Below are positions 37,489 to 46,492 of a stretch of DNA of 64,000 nt, one piece after another. The position numbers and the translations under genes were made by a program. Under the pieces are notes generated by a model that was not told the origin of the DNA, did not search any database, and saw only the letters and a list, made by a program, of their open reading frames with translations. The stretch spans positions 496,001 through 560,000 of the forward strand of contig JADJPK010000005.1 of assembly GCA_016713305.1 (NCBI GenBank), given 5' to 3'. The DNA comes from Betaproteobacteria bacterium. GTDB taxonomy: Bacteria; Pseudomonadota; Gammaproteobacteria; Burkholderiales; Ga0077523. Position 1 is the stretch's first letter, and every line of letters begins with the position of its first letter.

Positions 37489-38628
37489 CTAGGCCACGGC
37501 CTCTAGTGCTTCGTACACAGCCTGAATTACGCGTGGTTGCTCGACCTCCAGGTTGATCCAAAGAGGAAGTCGGACGAGGCGAGATGAGAGCGAGTGAGTA
37601 TTCAATAGATCGTCCCGTACCTGCCCCCAAGTCTGCCCTGCGGGAGATCCATCAAGGGGCACGTAGTGAAACACGGCTTGAACCTCCTTTCTCTTGAGCG
37701 TGTCTATGAACTGGGTCCGCCGATCGAGATCCGGGAGAAGGACGTAATACATGTGGGCATTGTGGGTGCAATGGGGAGGGATAACAGGCCGCCGAAGACG
37801 CCCCTGAGTCTCGGCGAGAGCCAGCATCTGATGGTAGACACCCCACAGTTCCATCCTCCGACGAGTAATCGTGTCGGCCTCCTCCATTTGCGCCCACAGA
37901 AACGCTGCTACCAACTCCGAAGGCAAGTATGAGGAACCAACATCTACCCACGTGTACTTGTCGACTTGGCCTCGAAAAAATCTCGCCCGGTTGGTACCCT
38001 TTTCCCGAATGATCTCTGCGCGCTCGGCGAGTCCAGGGTCGTTGACCAGCAGCGCACCGCCCTCGCCTGAGATGATGTTCTTGGTCTCATGAAAGGACAA
38101 CGCAGCCAGATGCCCTATAGAACCGAGAGGGCGACCCTTGTAGGATGACAGGATACCCTGTGCCGCGTCTTCAACGACCCACAGACCGTGTTTTCTGGCG
38201 ATCGACATTATGGAGTCCATGTCGCAGCCAACGCCAGCATAGTGTACGGGCACGATGGCTCTGGTGCGCTCGGTGACGGCTGCTTCAATCTTGGATTCGT
38301 CGATGTTGAGTGTGTCCGGGCGAATATCTACGAACACTGGGCGACCACCGCGCAACACGAATGCATTGGCCGTCGAAACGAACGTGTACGACGGCATGAT
38401 GATTTCGTCCCCATCTTTGATGTCGAGAAGTAGGGCCGCCATCTCGAGAGCCGCCGTACACGAGTGCGTGAGCAAGGCACGGTGAGCTCCTGTTCTCGAT
38501 TCGAGCCAGCCGTTGCACATTCTGGTGAACTCCCCATCTCCGGCCAGTTGTCCTCTCGCGTGGGCCTGGGAGATGTACCAAAGCTCCTTTCCCGTCATGT
38601 AAGGTTTGTTGAAAGGGATCCAAGTCAT
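37489..38628 (-). CDS. dTDP-4-oxo-6-deoxyglucose aminotransferase family (WecE/RffA-like)
   Basis: 379 residues from the ATG at 38628. WecE-type DegT/DnrJ/EryC1/StrS aminotransferase: WIPFNKPYMTGKELWYI at the start, HSCTAALEMAALLLDI near residue 57, VVEDAAQGILSSYKGRPLGS, and the PLP lysine Lys183 in SFHETKNIISGEGG. Known reaction: glutamate-dependent amination at C4 of dTDP-4-keto-6-deoxyglucose, giving a 4-amino sugar. No rmlA/rmlB genes are nearby, so the nucleotide sugar would come from elsewhere. Promoter-distal gene of the AT-rich operon, 46 bases after the transporter gene. Confidence 0.88.
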   Translation of the reverse strand: MTWIPFNKPYMTGKELWYISQAHARGQLAGDGEFTRMCNGWLESRTGAHRALLTHSCTAALEMAALLLDIKDGDEIIMPSYTFVSTANAFVLRGGRPVFVDIRPDTLNIDESKIEAAVTERTRAIVPVHYAGVGCDMDSIMSIARKHGLWVVEDAAQGILSSYKGRPLGSIGHLAALSFHETKNIISGEGGALLVNDPGLAERAEIIREKGTNRARFFRGQVDKYTWVDVGSSYLPSELVAAFLWAQMEEADTITRRRMELWGVYHQMLALAETQGRLRRPVIPPHCTHNAHMYYVLLPDLDRRTQFIDTLKRKEVQAVFHYVPLDGSPAGQTWGQVRDDLLNTHSLSSRLVRLPLWINLEVEQPRVIQAVYEALEAVA

Positions 38629-38674
38629 GATTTCGGATTTTCTCCAGGGAATTCGCGCAATGGGGGAGAGCGAG

Positions 38675-39070
38675 CTAGCCTCTCGCAATCATCGTGAGGC
38701 CCCCCACCACCATAAGCGTGCCGCTCAGCTTGGCCAGACTCAAGGACTCTCCGAGAAAGACCACTCCAAACAACATCACGATAACGAACGCGAGGCTCAT
38801 GAAGGGATATGCGTATGCGAGATCGAAACGCGTCATCGCGGCCATCCATGCCAGCGAGGCAACGAAAGCCGAGAAAAGACCCGTGAGGATCCATGGATTC
38901 AGGAACTGGCGCAGCAGGAAAACGATCTTCTCGGTTGTCCCCGGAGGTAGAGAGCCTGCTGTTCCCATCTGCCACTTTAGGACCAGCTGCCCATAGATCG
39001 TAAAGGCTAGCGTCAAAGCGATAAATGCATGACCGACGATATCGAATCCTGTTGTGGCAATTCTGTTCAT
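38675..39070 (-). CDS. Four-helix EamA/SMR-type transporter (ArnE/ArnF-like)
   Basis: 131 residues, four transmembrane helices: GHAFIALTLAFTIYGQLVL, WILTGLFSAFVASLAWMAAM, YAYPFMSLAFVIVMLFGVVF and LAKLSGTLMVVGGLTMIA. The helix-3 motif DLAYAYPFMSLAFV with LGESLS after it is the conserved signature of small EamA proteins, including the ArnE/ArnF flippase that moves undecaprenyl-phosphate-aminoarabinose. Its ATG overlaps the amidohydrolase stop. Beside an ArnC/GtrB-like GT2 and a GT-C-like protein, a role in flipping an undecaprenyl-phosphate sugar is inferred. Confidence 0.82.
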   Translation of the reverse strand: MNRIATTGFDIVGHAFIALTLAFTIYGQLVLKWQMGTAGSLPPGTTEKIVFLLRQFLNPWILTGLFSAFVASLAWMAAMTRFDLAYAYPFMSLAFVIVMLFGVVFLGESLSLAKLSGTLMVVGGLTMIARG

Positions 39071-39876
39071 TCGTTTCCTTCTCTAGGGAGAGCGTATCCG
39101 GCAAACAGCTTCTCCAGGTTGCGGAACAGAAGGTTATCCCGACGTTCCGAATCGACGTCTATAGCCAAATCCTCGAAACGTCGAAGTGTCTCTGCGAGGC
39201 TGAACTCTGGAAAGTCGGAGCCGATGGTCATGAGCCTGTCGGTGCTTTTCATGAGGAAGTTCATGTCGCAGTCGAGTCTGCTGTTGCCTTTGTACCGCAA
39301 GATAGTGAATGAGAGATCCAAGAGCAGGTTGTCGTTGCAGCGTACGATCTCGTACAGTTCCATCATTGTTGGCCCGGTACCATGCAGCAACAGCATCTTG
39401 GTATCTGGGCAGGCTGAAGCTAGGTAGTCGACTACGTCGGGCGCGTGGCGGGTTGCACGTCCTCGCTGGCGAAATAGGGTATCCAAGAAGACGACTAGCC
39501 CTACTTCGCCAGCGACATCGAGCGCAGCGATCATCTTTGGATCGAGTGGATCGTAGCCATTGAGACGAGGATGCAGTTTGATGCCTGCAAACCCCAGAGC
39601 CTTGATCTTTTCTGACGGCGACCTCGACCCGTCTCGTCGTGGCGTGAATGTGGGGATTGAGTCCTGCTATCGGAACAAAGCGCCCAGGGTAGGCTCTCGC
39701 AGTCGACATGACGATTTCGTTGTCCACGAAATCGGCAATCGCCACCAAGCACGCGCGCGGCGAGCCAACGGCATCCATTGCACCAATCAGGCTTCCGACG
39801 GATGCATCGCAGCTAGTCTCCCCCGAACCAACGGCCATCCCGGGTTACGTGGGTCAGGGGAATCAAAGAATCTCAC
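39067..39876 (-). CDS. Amidohydrolase family protein (TIM-barrel), interrupted by three single-base insertions
   Basis: Reconstructed 268-residue amidohydrolase-2 protein. Starts at a GTG overlapping the ATP-grasp stop and reads RFFDS. Removing one base each from GGGG 39857-39860, CCCCC 39820-39824 and TTTT 39608-39611 (plus strand) joins the frames as DSLTHVTRDGRW, SLIGAMDAVGS, GRFVPIAGLNPHIH, GIKLHPRLNGYDPLDPK and the C-terminal part ending PREGNE. Metal-site candidates are His in LLLHGTGPT and Asp in TIGSDFPEFS. The usual D-x-H-x-H start has become D-S-L-T-H, missing the first histidine. Could hydrolyse a sugar-linked amide or deacetylate; substrate unknown. Confidence 0.72.
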
Positions 39877-41089
39877 TCGATTCGCGCCTCTGTACCGTCG
39901 TTGTCTTCGCTCGTATGAGTGCTGCTGCTGACATCGATGCAACAATTGCGTCCCTAGCGCGATTCGCGAGACAGACGACGAAGCCGAGCCGGTCTTCCTT
40001 CTGTCGTAGGGAACCCACCCAGTCACCGACGTCGTGAAACAGATGAACGCAGTCCACACTTGGAGCGGACTGTGCCTCTTCGACTCCGAATATGGATTCG
40101 ATCCGTCCAGGTGGGACGCGAATGAACTCGATGTTGCCGCCACGAAACTCAGGCAATACCTGCACTTCAGGTCGACGATTGAGAGCGAGTTCTATCAGCG
40201 TGCCCACGGTGTCGACTCCACTGACATGTGGCAGCACACGCTGGTAGATGCAAACTCCTCCGCCTCGTGCTGCGACATCGATAGGTGTCATGACGCCTTC
40301 GGAAATGATGTACTCAGCGTGAACCAATCCAGACTCGACAGCAAGGCTCTTTATGAGTTTGTCATTGCACTCCTTGATAGCCTGTTCGGACATCGGCAAG
40401 TCGAGGCATCCGTAGGTGATTCTTTCGCTTACGGTCGGGTTATCCAAGTAAGGAGTCTTCACCGCGATACCGAGGCAGTGAGCTCGGCCGTGAATCACGA
40501 TGGAATCGACGATGATCTCGACCCCACGAATGAACTGCTGTATCAAGACGTGTTTCTTTTGGCTACGCCCTAGAGCATACTGGTACGCAACAGAAAGTTG
40601 CGCGCGATCACGTACGACACTAACGCCCTGCCCAGACTGACAGTCGACTGGTTTGACGATCCAAGGTGGTTGCAGAGCCGCTACTGCATCGTCGATCGAG
40701 GCTTCGTCAGACAAGAGTCTCTGACAGGGCACATGCAGCCCCGCCCGCTTGGCACAATCGGTCATCCGGGACTTGTCGGTGCAGTTCACGGCGGCTGCTT
40801 TTCCGATCCCGACCAGACCGAGAGCCTCCGCCACGGTTGCAGCCGTCTTAACTCCGGTATCTGTCGTGTCGCAAACGATGGCGTCGACGCCGTGACGTCG
40901 AGCCGCGGCCAACGTTTCGTCAGGGGAGCGGATGTCCGCGATCTCATACTCATCCGCCAATTCGAAACCAGGCCGGTGTGAAAGACCATCTGTCGCCAGT
41001 ACGCGGCATCCCATGGCCTTCGCCCTTCGGATCGTCGGGATTTGCCATGGGCCCGCGCCAAGAACGTGCACCAGCGGAACCCTGTTCAT
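39863..41089 (-). CDS. ATP-grasp domain ligase (carbamoyl-phosphate-synthase-like), first copy
   Basis: 408 residues. PreATP-grasp fold at the N-terminus (VPLVHVLGAGPWQIPTIRRAK), then PWIVKPVDCQSGQGVSVV, the nucleotide-binding glycine loop, LIQQFIRGVEIIVDSIVI, and the metal-binding EYIISEGVMTPIDVAARGGGV. ATP-grasp enzymes of this class form amide or thioester bonds through an acyl-phosphate, using an amine such as an amino sugar or amino acid. Start overlaps the wbqC stop by four bases and the stop overlaps the amidohydrolase start. Acyl and amine substrates cannot be named. Confidence 0.83.
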   Translation of the reverse strand: MNRVPLVHVLGAGPWQIPTIRRAKAMGCRVLATDGLSHRPGFELADEYEIADIRSPDETLAAARRHGVDAIVCDTTDTGVKTAATVAEALGLVGIGKAAAVNCTDKSRMTDCAKRAGLHVPCQRLLSDEASIDDAVAALQPPWIVKPVDCQSGQGVSVVRDRAQLSVAYQYALGRSQKKHVLIQQFIRGVEIIVDSIVIHGRAHCLGIAVKTPYLDNPTVSERITYGCLDLPMSEQAIKECNDKLIKSLAVESGLVHAEYIISEGVMTPIDVAARGGGVCIYQRVLPHVSGVDTVGTLIELALNRRPEVQVLPEFRGGNIEFIRVPPGRIESIFGVEEAQSAPSVDCVHLFHDVGDWVGSLRQKEDRLGFVVCLANRARDAIVASMSAAALIRAKTTTVQRRESSEIL

Positions 41090-41814
41090 GACGATGTTGG
41101 CACTTCGTCACGCCAACCCCAGATGTACCACGGCGCGCGCTCTCCGACATTGAAAAGTAGGTCCAGAATTGTCACTCCGTGCGCGAACGGAGGAAACCTC
41201 TGAGGATACTCCGGGTAACCCGAATAGTCCTTCCACCTCAGTTCCACGTCGATATCCTGGAAGCGTTCGGGAACGATGTAGTCTTTCGCAGATGGACCGG
41301 ATACGTAGGTCGTCGCCCCCGATTTCTGGACGAGGTCAACCAATCTGTCCAGCTTTTGCCCTACGGCTGCGTACTGGCGAGAATCCGCGAACTGTGTCGA
41401 GATTCCGAGAAATTCCGTCGAGATCAAGCGGATCAACGTTTGGTTGAGTTCGGATAGATTGAGCCAAGTCCTTCCAAGATAGATCTCCTGCATTGCATCC
41501 CGATACCGGTCGAAGTACGGACACTTTCCGTAGTTCTGCGTGATCGTGCGCCAATGCTTCGCCTGCCAACGCGAATCCGGGATGGTGACATCGCAAATGA
41601 GGCGTTTTCGGTTCTCCCCCACAGGAATGGAGATCCAGTCGACGCCGCCTGCTGCCTTTATCTGGTTGCGGTTCCTCCAATCTGCTGTCGTGTACTGATT
41701 GTCATCGTAGAAAATGAACAGATCCACGTCATGAATGATGTCGAAGTATCCTTTCCACGGAACATAGTTCGACTGGAGAATCGCCACGCGCCGAGATGGC
41801 GCAACATCAGTCAT
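41086..41814 (-). CDS. WbqC family protein
   Basis: 242 residues. The WbqC signature is clear: RVAILQSNYVPWKGYFDII at the start, FIFYDDNQYTTADWRNRNQIK, then ISIPVGENRKRLICDVTI and a C-terminal WKDYSGYPEYPQRFPPFAHG. WbqC-like proteins occur in O-antigen and glycan-modification clusters together with aminotransferases, WecE and formyl- or acyl-transfer enzymes, and may attach a group to an amino sugar; the mechanism has not been established as far as I know. Overlaps the HAD stop by eight bases and the ATP-grasp start by four. Confidence 0.87.
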   Translation of the reverse strand: MTDVAPSRRVAILQSNYVPWKGYFDIIHDVDLFIFYDDNQYTTADWRNRNQIKAAGGVDWISIPVGENRKRLICDVTIPDSRWQAKHWRTITQNYGKCPYFDRYRDAMQEIYLGRTWLNLSELNQTLIRLISTEFLGISTQFADSRQYAAVGQKLDRLVDLVQKSGATTYVSGPSAKDYIVPERFQDIDVELRWKDYSGYPEYPQRFPPFAHGVTILDLLFNVGERAPWYIWGWRDEVPTSS

Positions 41815-42520
41815 GCCGGCCCCCTCGGAGAGGCAAGTACCACTGAAGTTCAGAGAGGGTCTCCAAGTGTGTCACGGTCAGTGGCCGACCCAGGGCACGG
41901 CGTACCAGTGACTGGCTGAAATTGAAGAAGCCGCCTTCTCTTCGAATGAAGAACGCGTGCCGGAAGCCTGCACTGAGCGAACCATCGATGTCCCTGAAGA
42001 TGTTGTCACCTACCATGACCAAGTCGTGGGCGGGAATACACATCGCGTCGGCGACTGCTCCGAATGCCTTGGGATCAGGTTTGCTCGTGTCCAGGTCGCC
42101 TGTGGGCACGATCGCATCTACCATGGAGTCCAAGCCAGATGCGAGGAGCTTCAACCGCTGCGAGGCGGGCGGGTTGTCCGAAAGAATCCCGAGTCGCAGC
42201 CCAGAGAAACCCAGCTGTTCCAGGGTCGACACCACATCTGGGTAGAGGAAATCGCCGGTGGGGCGGGCGCCCCGGTAGAAATCCATCAACGACGCCCGCG
42301 ACTCTTCTCCCAGGTTGAGCTGGCTGCAGAGCGCATCAAAAAGATGGGAACGGTTCCCTTACTCGATGATCTGCAGCGCGAGCGCGACAAAGGTGTTGCG
42401 GGCGGGCAGGAAAGTCTTTGCCTGCTCCCAAGTGATCTCGAGCTTTCCCCACATCCAGCGCTTCTGGTCGAAGAGTGTCATCCAGATCGAAGACGATCCC
42501 CGAATCCCGGTGAGATTCAC
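41807..42520 (-). CDS. HAD family phosphatase, disrupted by indels and an in-frame TAA as written
   Basis: A HAD hydrolase of about 237 residues if repaired. Starting at the GTG 42520 it reads VNLTGIRG, then (with one base added at CCCC 42498-42501) IVFDLDDT with the catalytic Asp pair, KRWMWGKLEITWEQ, and after the stop region LFDALCSQLNLGEES. Motif II is GILSDNP, motif III KPDPKAFG and motif IV VGDNIFRDIDG. A second indel near 42470-42478 is needed, and a TAA at 42359-42361 lies where GAA is expected. The first part currently reads as the tail of the ATP-grasp gene. The stop overlaps wbqC. Sequencing error, or a degraded or fused gene; not decidable here. Confidence 0.68.
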
Positions 42521-43513
42521 CTTCGACACGGCACGTTCTGCAAGATAGCGAATCGTTCGAGTCGCGCGTGAGTCTGAATGATCAGCGTCAGAAGCGCCGT
42601 TGCCGTGAAGCAGGAAACGCACAGGATTGAGACCAGTCGCTAGCGTAAGAGGGAGCGAAGTACCTGCTCGTGCGTTGAGATCCGAGACGTAGCTCCCGGA
42701 ATCCGTATGCAGGACCTGAAGATTCATCAGGCCCAAGGCTCCTCGACGCGCCAAGTTACTGATGGTGGCGAGCGCCACCTCCTGCACAGGCTGGGGTGCC
42801 CCAGGTTCCCCCAATATCGCGAAACCGCCGAGCGTACGAACCCTGCGGCGAAAGCCCATGTCTGACATGCGGCCGTCGACGTCGATCGCGAAGTCAACCG
42901 AGTACTCGTCGAAGTTGTCCAGGCAGCTCTGCCAAACTAGATCGTCACGATAAGCGCCTATGGCAACGGCGTCGGCCGCAGTAGCAGCCACGTGCACCCC
43001 TTGGCCACCCCAACCACGCCGTGGCTTGGCAATCAAAGGAAACGCTGCATCCGGGGAGAGAGGAGAGCTATACGTTGGAAGTCTGGCAATGCCGCACTGG
43101 TCGAGCCAATCGTAGAACTGGCGCTTGTCCGAACTCAAGGAAAGCACTCGTGCACTCGATACGTATGTCGTGATTCCCATGGCAGCAAACCGTTCCCGGT
43201 TCTTGCAGAGAAGATCGAGCTCATGATCTGTGGATGGAAAGATCACCGTCACTCCCTGCGAGACGCAGAGGTCGGCTACGAACTCGACGAAAGCGGTCGG
43301 TTCATTGAGCAGCGGCGCCTCAAAGAAAGCGTCGGAGAAGTACCTTGAGACATTCTCGACATGGCAATCAGCCACGATCACCCTGACTGCGGAGAGCTGT
43401 CGCAACGCTTTCACTACGGACAAGCCCTGAAAGCCTCCACCCGAGAGCACCAGAACAGTAGTGGAACGTCTGCGGATGTTGGGCGGACGGACTTCCTCAC
43501 GAGGATAAGTCAT
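42359..43513 (-). CDS. ATP-grasp domain ligase, second copy; apparent C-terminal run-on into HAD sequence
   Basis: 384 residues as read from the ATG at 43513 (a TTG at 43534 would add seven). PreATP-grasp region TTVLVLSGGGFQGLSVVKAL and STDHELDLL, ATP-binding PLIAKPRRGWGGQGVHV, VWQSCLDNFDEYSVDFAIDV and the metal site YVSDLNARAGTSLPL. This resembles CarB-like and PylC-like ATP-grasp proteins. The last 54 residues after VSKVNLTGIRG are HAD sequence in this frame, so either the two are naturally fused or the ATP-grasp stop is hidden by an indel; a TGA overlapping GTG 42520 would be a natural end. The substrate may be the 4-amino sugar made by the WecE-like enzyme. Confidence 0.8.
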   Translation of the reverse strand: MTYPREEVRPPNIRRRSTTVLVLSGGGFQGLSVVKALRQLSAVRVIVADCHVENVSRYFSDAFFEAPLLNEPTAFVEFVADLCVSQGVTVIFPSTDHELDLLCKNRERFAAMGITTYVSSARVLSLSSDKRQFYDWLDQCGIARLPTYSSPLSPDAAFPLIAKPRRGWGGQGVHVAATAADAVAIGAYRDDLVWQSCLDNFDEYSVDFAIDVDGRMSDMGFRRRVRTLGGFAILGEPGAPQPVQEVALATISNLARRGALGLMNLQVLHTDSGSYVSDLNARAGTSLPLTLATGLNPVRFLLHGNGASDADHSDSRATRTIRYLAERAVSKVNLTGIRGSSSIWMTLFDQKRWMWGKLEITWEQAKTFLPARNTFVALALQIIE

Positions 43514-43598
43514 GACGCCTATTCCTCTGGTCAACGTGACGGCGCCGTACGCGTTACGTCGGCACCATGCGGCATTTGGACGGGCTCAAGAATAGCGA

Positions 43599-44375
43599 CT
43601 AGGCGCTGCCAGGCGGTTGGGCAACCGCTTCAAGATAGATCGCGTTCGAAATCTCTGGATAGTCTCTTGACATCGTCAAGAGTGCACTCCAAACGGCATT
43701 GGATAGATTCAGTGCATTCAACTGCGCGGTGGTGAACGGCTTCAGCATCATGCCTTCCTCGACTCTTACCTGGAAACCGCATCTTTGGATCAGGTCGCGT
43801 ACCGATTCCGAATCGAAGTATCTCTTGTGACCAAGTGATCGGTCAGACTCGGAGAGCACGTACACGTCGGGAAGCATGCCACTGAGGTGTCCGATCACTC
43901 GGTGCAGCGATCGAGCGTTCGGCACTGCCACGAACAATCTTCCTCCCGGCGCCAGGAGCGAGCGCATGCGATGCAGAACGACTCCAGGGTCATCCACGTG
44001 TTCGAGGACGAAACCGGCTTCTATGACATCGAATTGACCGGCGTACTCGAACGTCTCGAAATATCCCTCGATGATTCGCAATCCCTGAGGACAAGGTGCT
44101 ATGGTCGAAGAAAATACATCGATGATCTTCGGAGAAGCGTCGACGATCACATACTCTTCAAATTGGCCGTTCCCCAACTGCTGGAGAATTCGAGACGCGA
44201 CTTCCATATGACCGATACCCAGACTGAGCACAGATCTCGCGCGACTTGTCTCGACGTACCCGGCAACCTTATCGCCGTAGGCGGCGTGAACGATGATGTT
44301 CTCACGAAAATAAGGAAACACACTTTCGTAAGACGAGGCGTGACTGTCGAGTTGGCTTGGAAGTGGTGACGTCAT
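43599..44375 (-). CDS. Class I SAM-dependent methyltransferase
   Basis: 258 residues from the ATG at 44375, four bases after the GT2 stop. Motif I RSVLSLGIGHMEVASRIL near residue 50, YVIVDASPKIIDVFSS (motif II, Asp), FDVIEAGFVLEHVDDP (motif IV) and LLAPGGRLFVAVPNARSLH (motif VI) match Methyltransf_23/11. Downstream of the catalytic core are MLPDVYVLSESDRSLGHKRY and KPFTTAQLNALN, a C-terminal part typical of methyltransferases in glycan clusters. Probably methylates a sugar or its carboxyl/amino substituent. Confidence 0.83.
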   Translation of the reverse strand: MTSPLPSQLDSHASSYESVFPYFRENIIVHAAYGDKVAGYVETSRARSVLSLGIGHMEVASRILQQLGNGQFEEYVIVDASPKIIDVFSSTIAPCPQGLRIIEGYFETFEYAGQFDVIEAGFVLEHVDDPGVVLHRMRSLLAPGGRLFVAVPNARSLHRVIGHLSGMLPDVYVLSESDRSLGHKRYFDSESVRDLIQRCGFQVRVEEGMMLKPFTTAQLNALNLSNAVWSALLTMSRDYPEISNAIYLEAVAQPPGSA

Positions 44376-44379
44376 CGAA

Positions 44380-45346
44380 TTAGCGATAGATCTGTTTGAC
44401 AATGAAATTGGGCCGAGCTTGAACCTGATTGAAGACTTTGCTCAAGTAGATGCCGACAAGACCGATGGACGTGGTGAGAATGCCCAGATTCAGAGCGACC
44501 AACGCCATGACGGAAGTGAAGCCGATCAAGGTGTCATCGAACATGAGCTTGCGGAGTAGAAGGTACGCGACATACGCAATGCTGAGGCCGGTGATCGAGA
44601 TCCCGAAGTTGAACAAGAGAACAAGTGGCCGTGACGAGAAGGAGCTTACGGCGTTCACCATCAGCCGGACCCGTTTCATCAGAGTGTAAGTGCTCGTTCC
44701 GTCGCGCAACCCCTTCGGCACCGCGATGCCGATCTGATCGAATCCGGTCCAGGTCATCATGCCGCCCAAGAACAGATTCCTGTCTCCGAGTTGTAACAGG
44801 GCGTCCACGAATCGTCTGCTCATTATCCGTTCGGTGGTCATGTTCTCCGGAACTCTGATCTCACTCAACAGGTTGAACCCCTTCCAGAACAAGCCACCGG
44901 ACGAGCGTTCGAAGAGACCTCCCTTGCGGAACTCCTGGTAGCCGTATACCAAGTCGCACCCGGTTTCCAGGATCTTGCTATAGAACGCGGAGAAAACGCT
45001 CGGGGACACTTCCAGATCGCAGTCAATCAGGAAGACGAGTTGACCTCGGGCATGCACCATGCCGGCCTGAAGTGCATGATGATGGCCAAAGTTCCTCGAT
45101 AGATCTAACACGACCAACTGAGGGGATGTCGCGTTGTCGTTTGAGTGCGAACGCCAGAGAATCGTCTGGCGATCCATCGTTGACAAGAATGATCTCAAAC
45201 GACTCGACGTTTGCCGCCTGGAGCGCATCAATGCACTGATCAAGGAATTGCGGCAGGTAGGCGCGCGACTTGTACAAGGTCGAGACAACGCTGACGACGG
45301 GAGGCGTCGGATCTGGTCTAACCGGCTCAGTCAATGCGAACGTCAC
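44380..45346 (-). CDS. Glycosyltransferase family 2, undecaprenyl-phosphate type (ArnC/GtrB-like), interrupted by one extra base
   Basis: Reconstructed 321 residues from the GTG at 45346 (AGGGG nine bases upstream; a TTG at 45367 is possible). N-terminal VVSVVSTLYKSRAYLPQFL, ILVNDGSPDDS; then, after dropping one base from GGGG 45122-45125, QLVVLDLSRNFGHHHALQAG with the R-N-F-G-H signature of DPMS/GtrB/ArnC enzymes, and LIDCDLE as the metal site. Two C-terminal helices (LLFNFGISITGLSIAYVAYL, VALNLGILTTSIGLVGIYL) anchor it. Known role: transfers a sugar from a nucleotide donor to undecaprenyl phosphate on the cytoplasmic face. Probable partner of the SMR-type transporter downstream. Confidence 0.86.
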
Positions 45347-45411
45347 GCCTTGGTACCCCTGTGCCAATATTTATCGATGGACTACACGAGGACCCGGGTG
45401 GATGTCCGCGT

Positions 45412-46492
45412 TCATGTTTTTGCTCCCGGTGTCAACTCAGCCGTGGCGTCGTTCAGGAGGCGGCGTACCCCGTGAATTGCCGCTGGCAGAAGAAGTACGA
45501 ACAGTGGTGTGTGCGCACTGGACCTCCTGGAGGTTGGACATCGTGGACCATGCCGCTAAGGGCACCAAGGAGAAGATAACGCAGCTCCTGAGAAATTGAT
45601 CGCTGTCACGCCACCCAGCCATCGCGAGCAGGATCAATGGGATGTCCGCCAACAAAGGTGGATATCGCAACCCCGATTCCAGTGCATCCTTGGCATTCTT
45701 GATTGTTTGGGCAACGATAGAGAACGTTGGGTCGGATGGGCCTGAGTTCGGAAAATATCTGCATAGCAGGGAATATGTGGCTAACCCGGCTGCACCGAGC
45801 AAGACTGCGCCAAGTACGGCCGACCATTTTCGCTCTGTGCGCAGTCCGGCGATCAAATACAGTGCTGGCATCACGAGAGTGTCGTACTTGATGAGAATGC
45901 TGGCCGGCAGAGCAACGAGCAAAGGCAGCAGGCGGAATGCTCTGACCAGATGAAGCAGAATGATCCAGGCAAGTAGACCCGGGCGATCCCAAGGATGGAA
46001 GTAGTGAAGGAAGTACGTAAGCGGCAGAAGTAAGGCCATGCCCAGGAGACCACCGAACGCCCATTGTGGACTAAACCAGAACCGCAGATAGGCGTAAAGA
46101 GCGACAAGGGCTACAAAGAGAAACGCCGAGTCAAGCAGGAAATACGCTTGCGCGACATCCGCGCCAATCGACTTTCGGAGAAACTCTGCCGCGAATATGG
46201 AAGCAATTCGGATGTTCGTGCGGCGTGCACCAATTTCTGACCAAGTCTTCCCTTCTGGCGGGGTGTTGTTAAGAATGGCGAAGTGCAATTCCGATCTCTT
46301 TACCGCCAATTCTTTCGAATAGATCGTCTCGGCACCGATCCAGCCTTGAGAGATCAAGGTAACGATCGCGCAGATTGCAAGTACGAACAGATGTCTCGGT
46401 GCGATCCTACGCAAGTGCGACTCCTCGTCTGCGTGTGACTTGCGACTGAAAACGGAATCGAAGGGCCAACCCCATGATCGAAGCCGGAACAT
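45412..46492 (-). CDS. Polytopic GT-C-like membrane protein, interrupted by one extra base
   Basis: Reconstructed 359 residues from the ATG at 46492 (an upstream start at 46555 adds a poor N-terminus). A first helix (HLFVLAICAIVTLISQGWIG) is followed by a loop YSKELAVKRSELHFA and at least seven further hydrophobic segments, with HYFHPWDRPGLLAWI in a loop as in GT-C glycosyltransferases. Near 45519 one base appears to be inserted: past QEV, the alternative frame reads RAHTPLFVLLLPAAIHG and ends at 45412. Possibly the polyprenol-phosphate-sugar transferase of the cluster, equivalent to ArnT or Gtr. Assignment rests on topology and context only. Confidence 0.7.
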
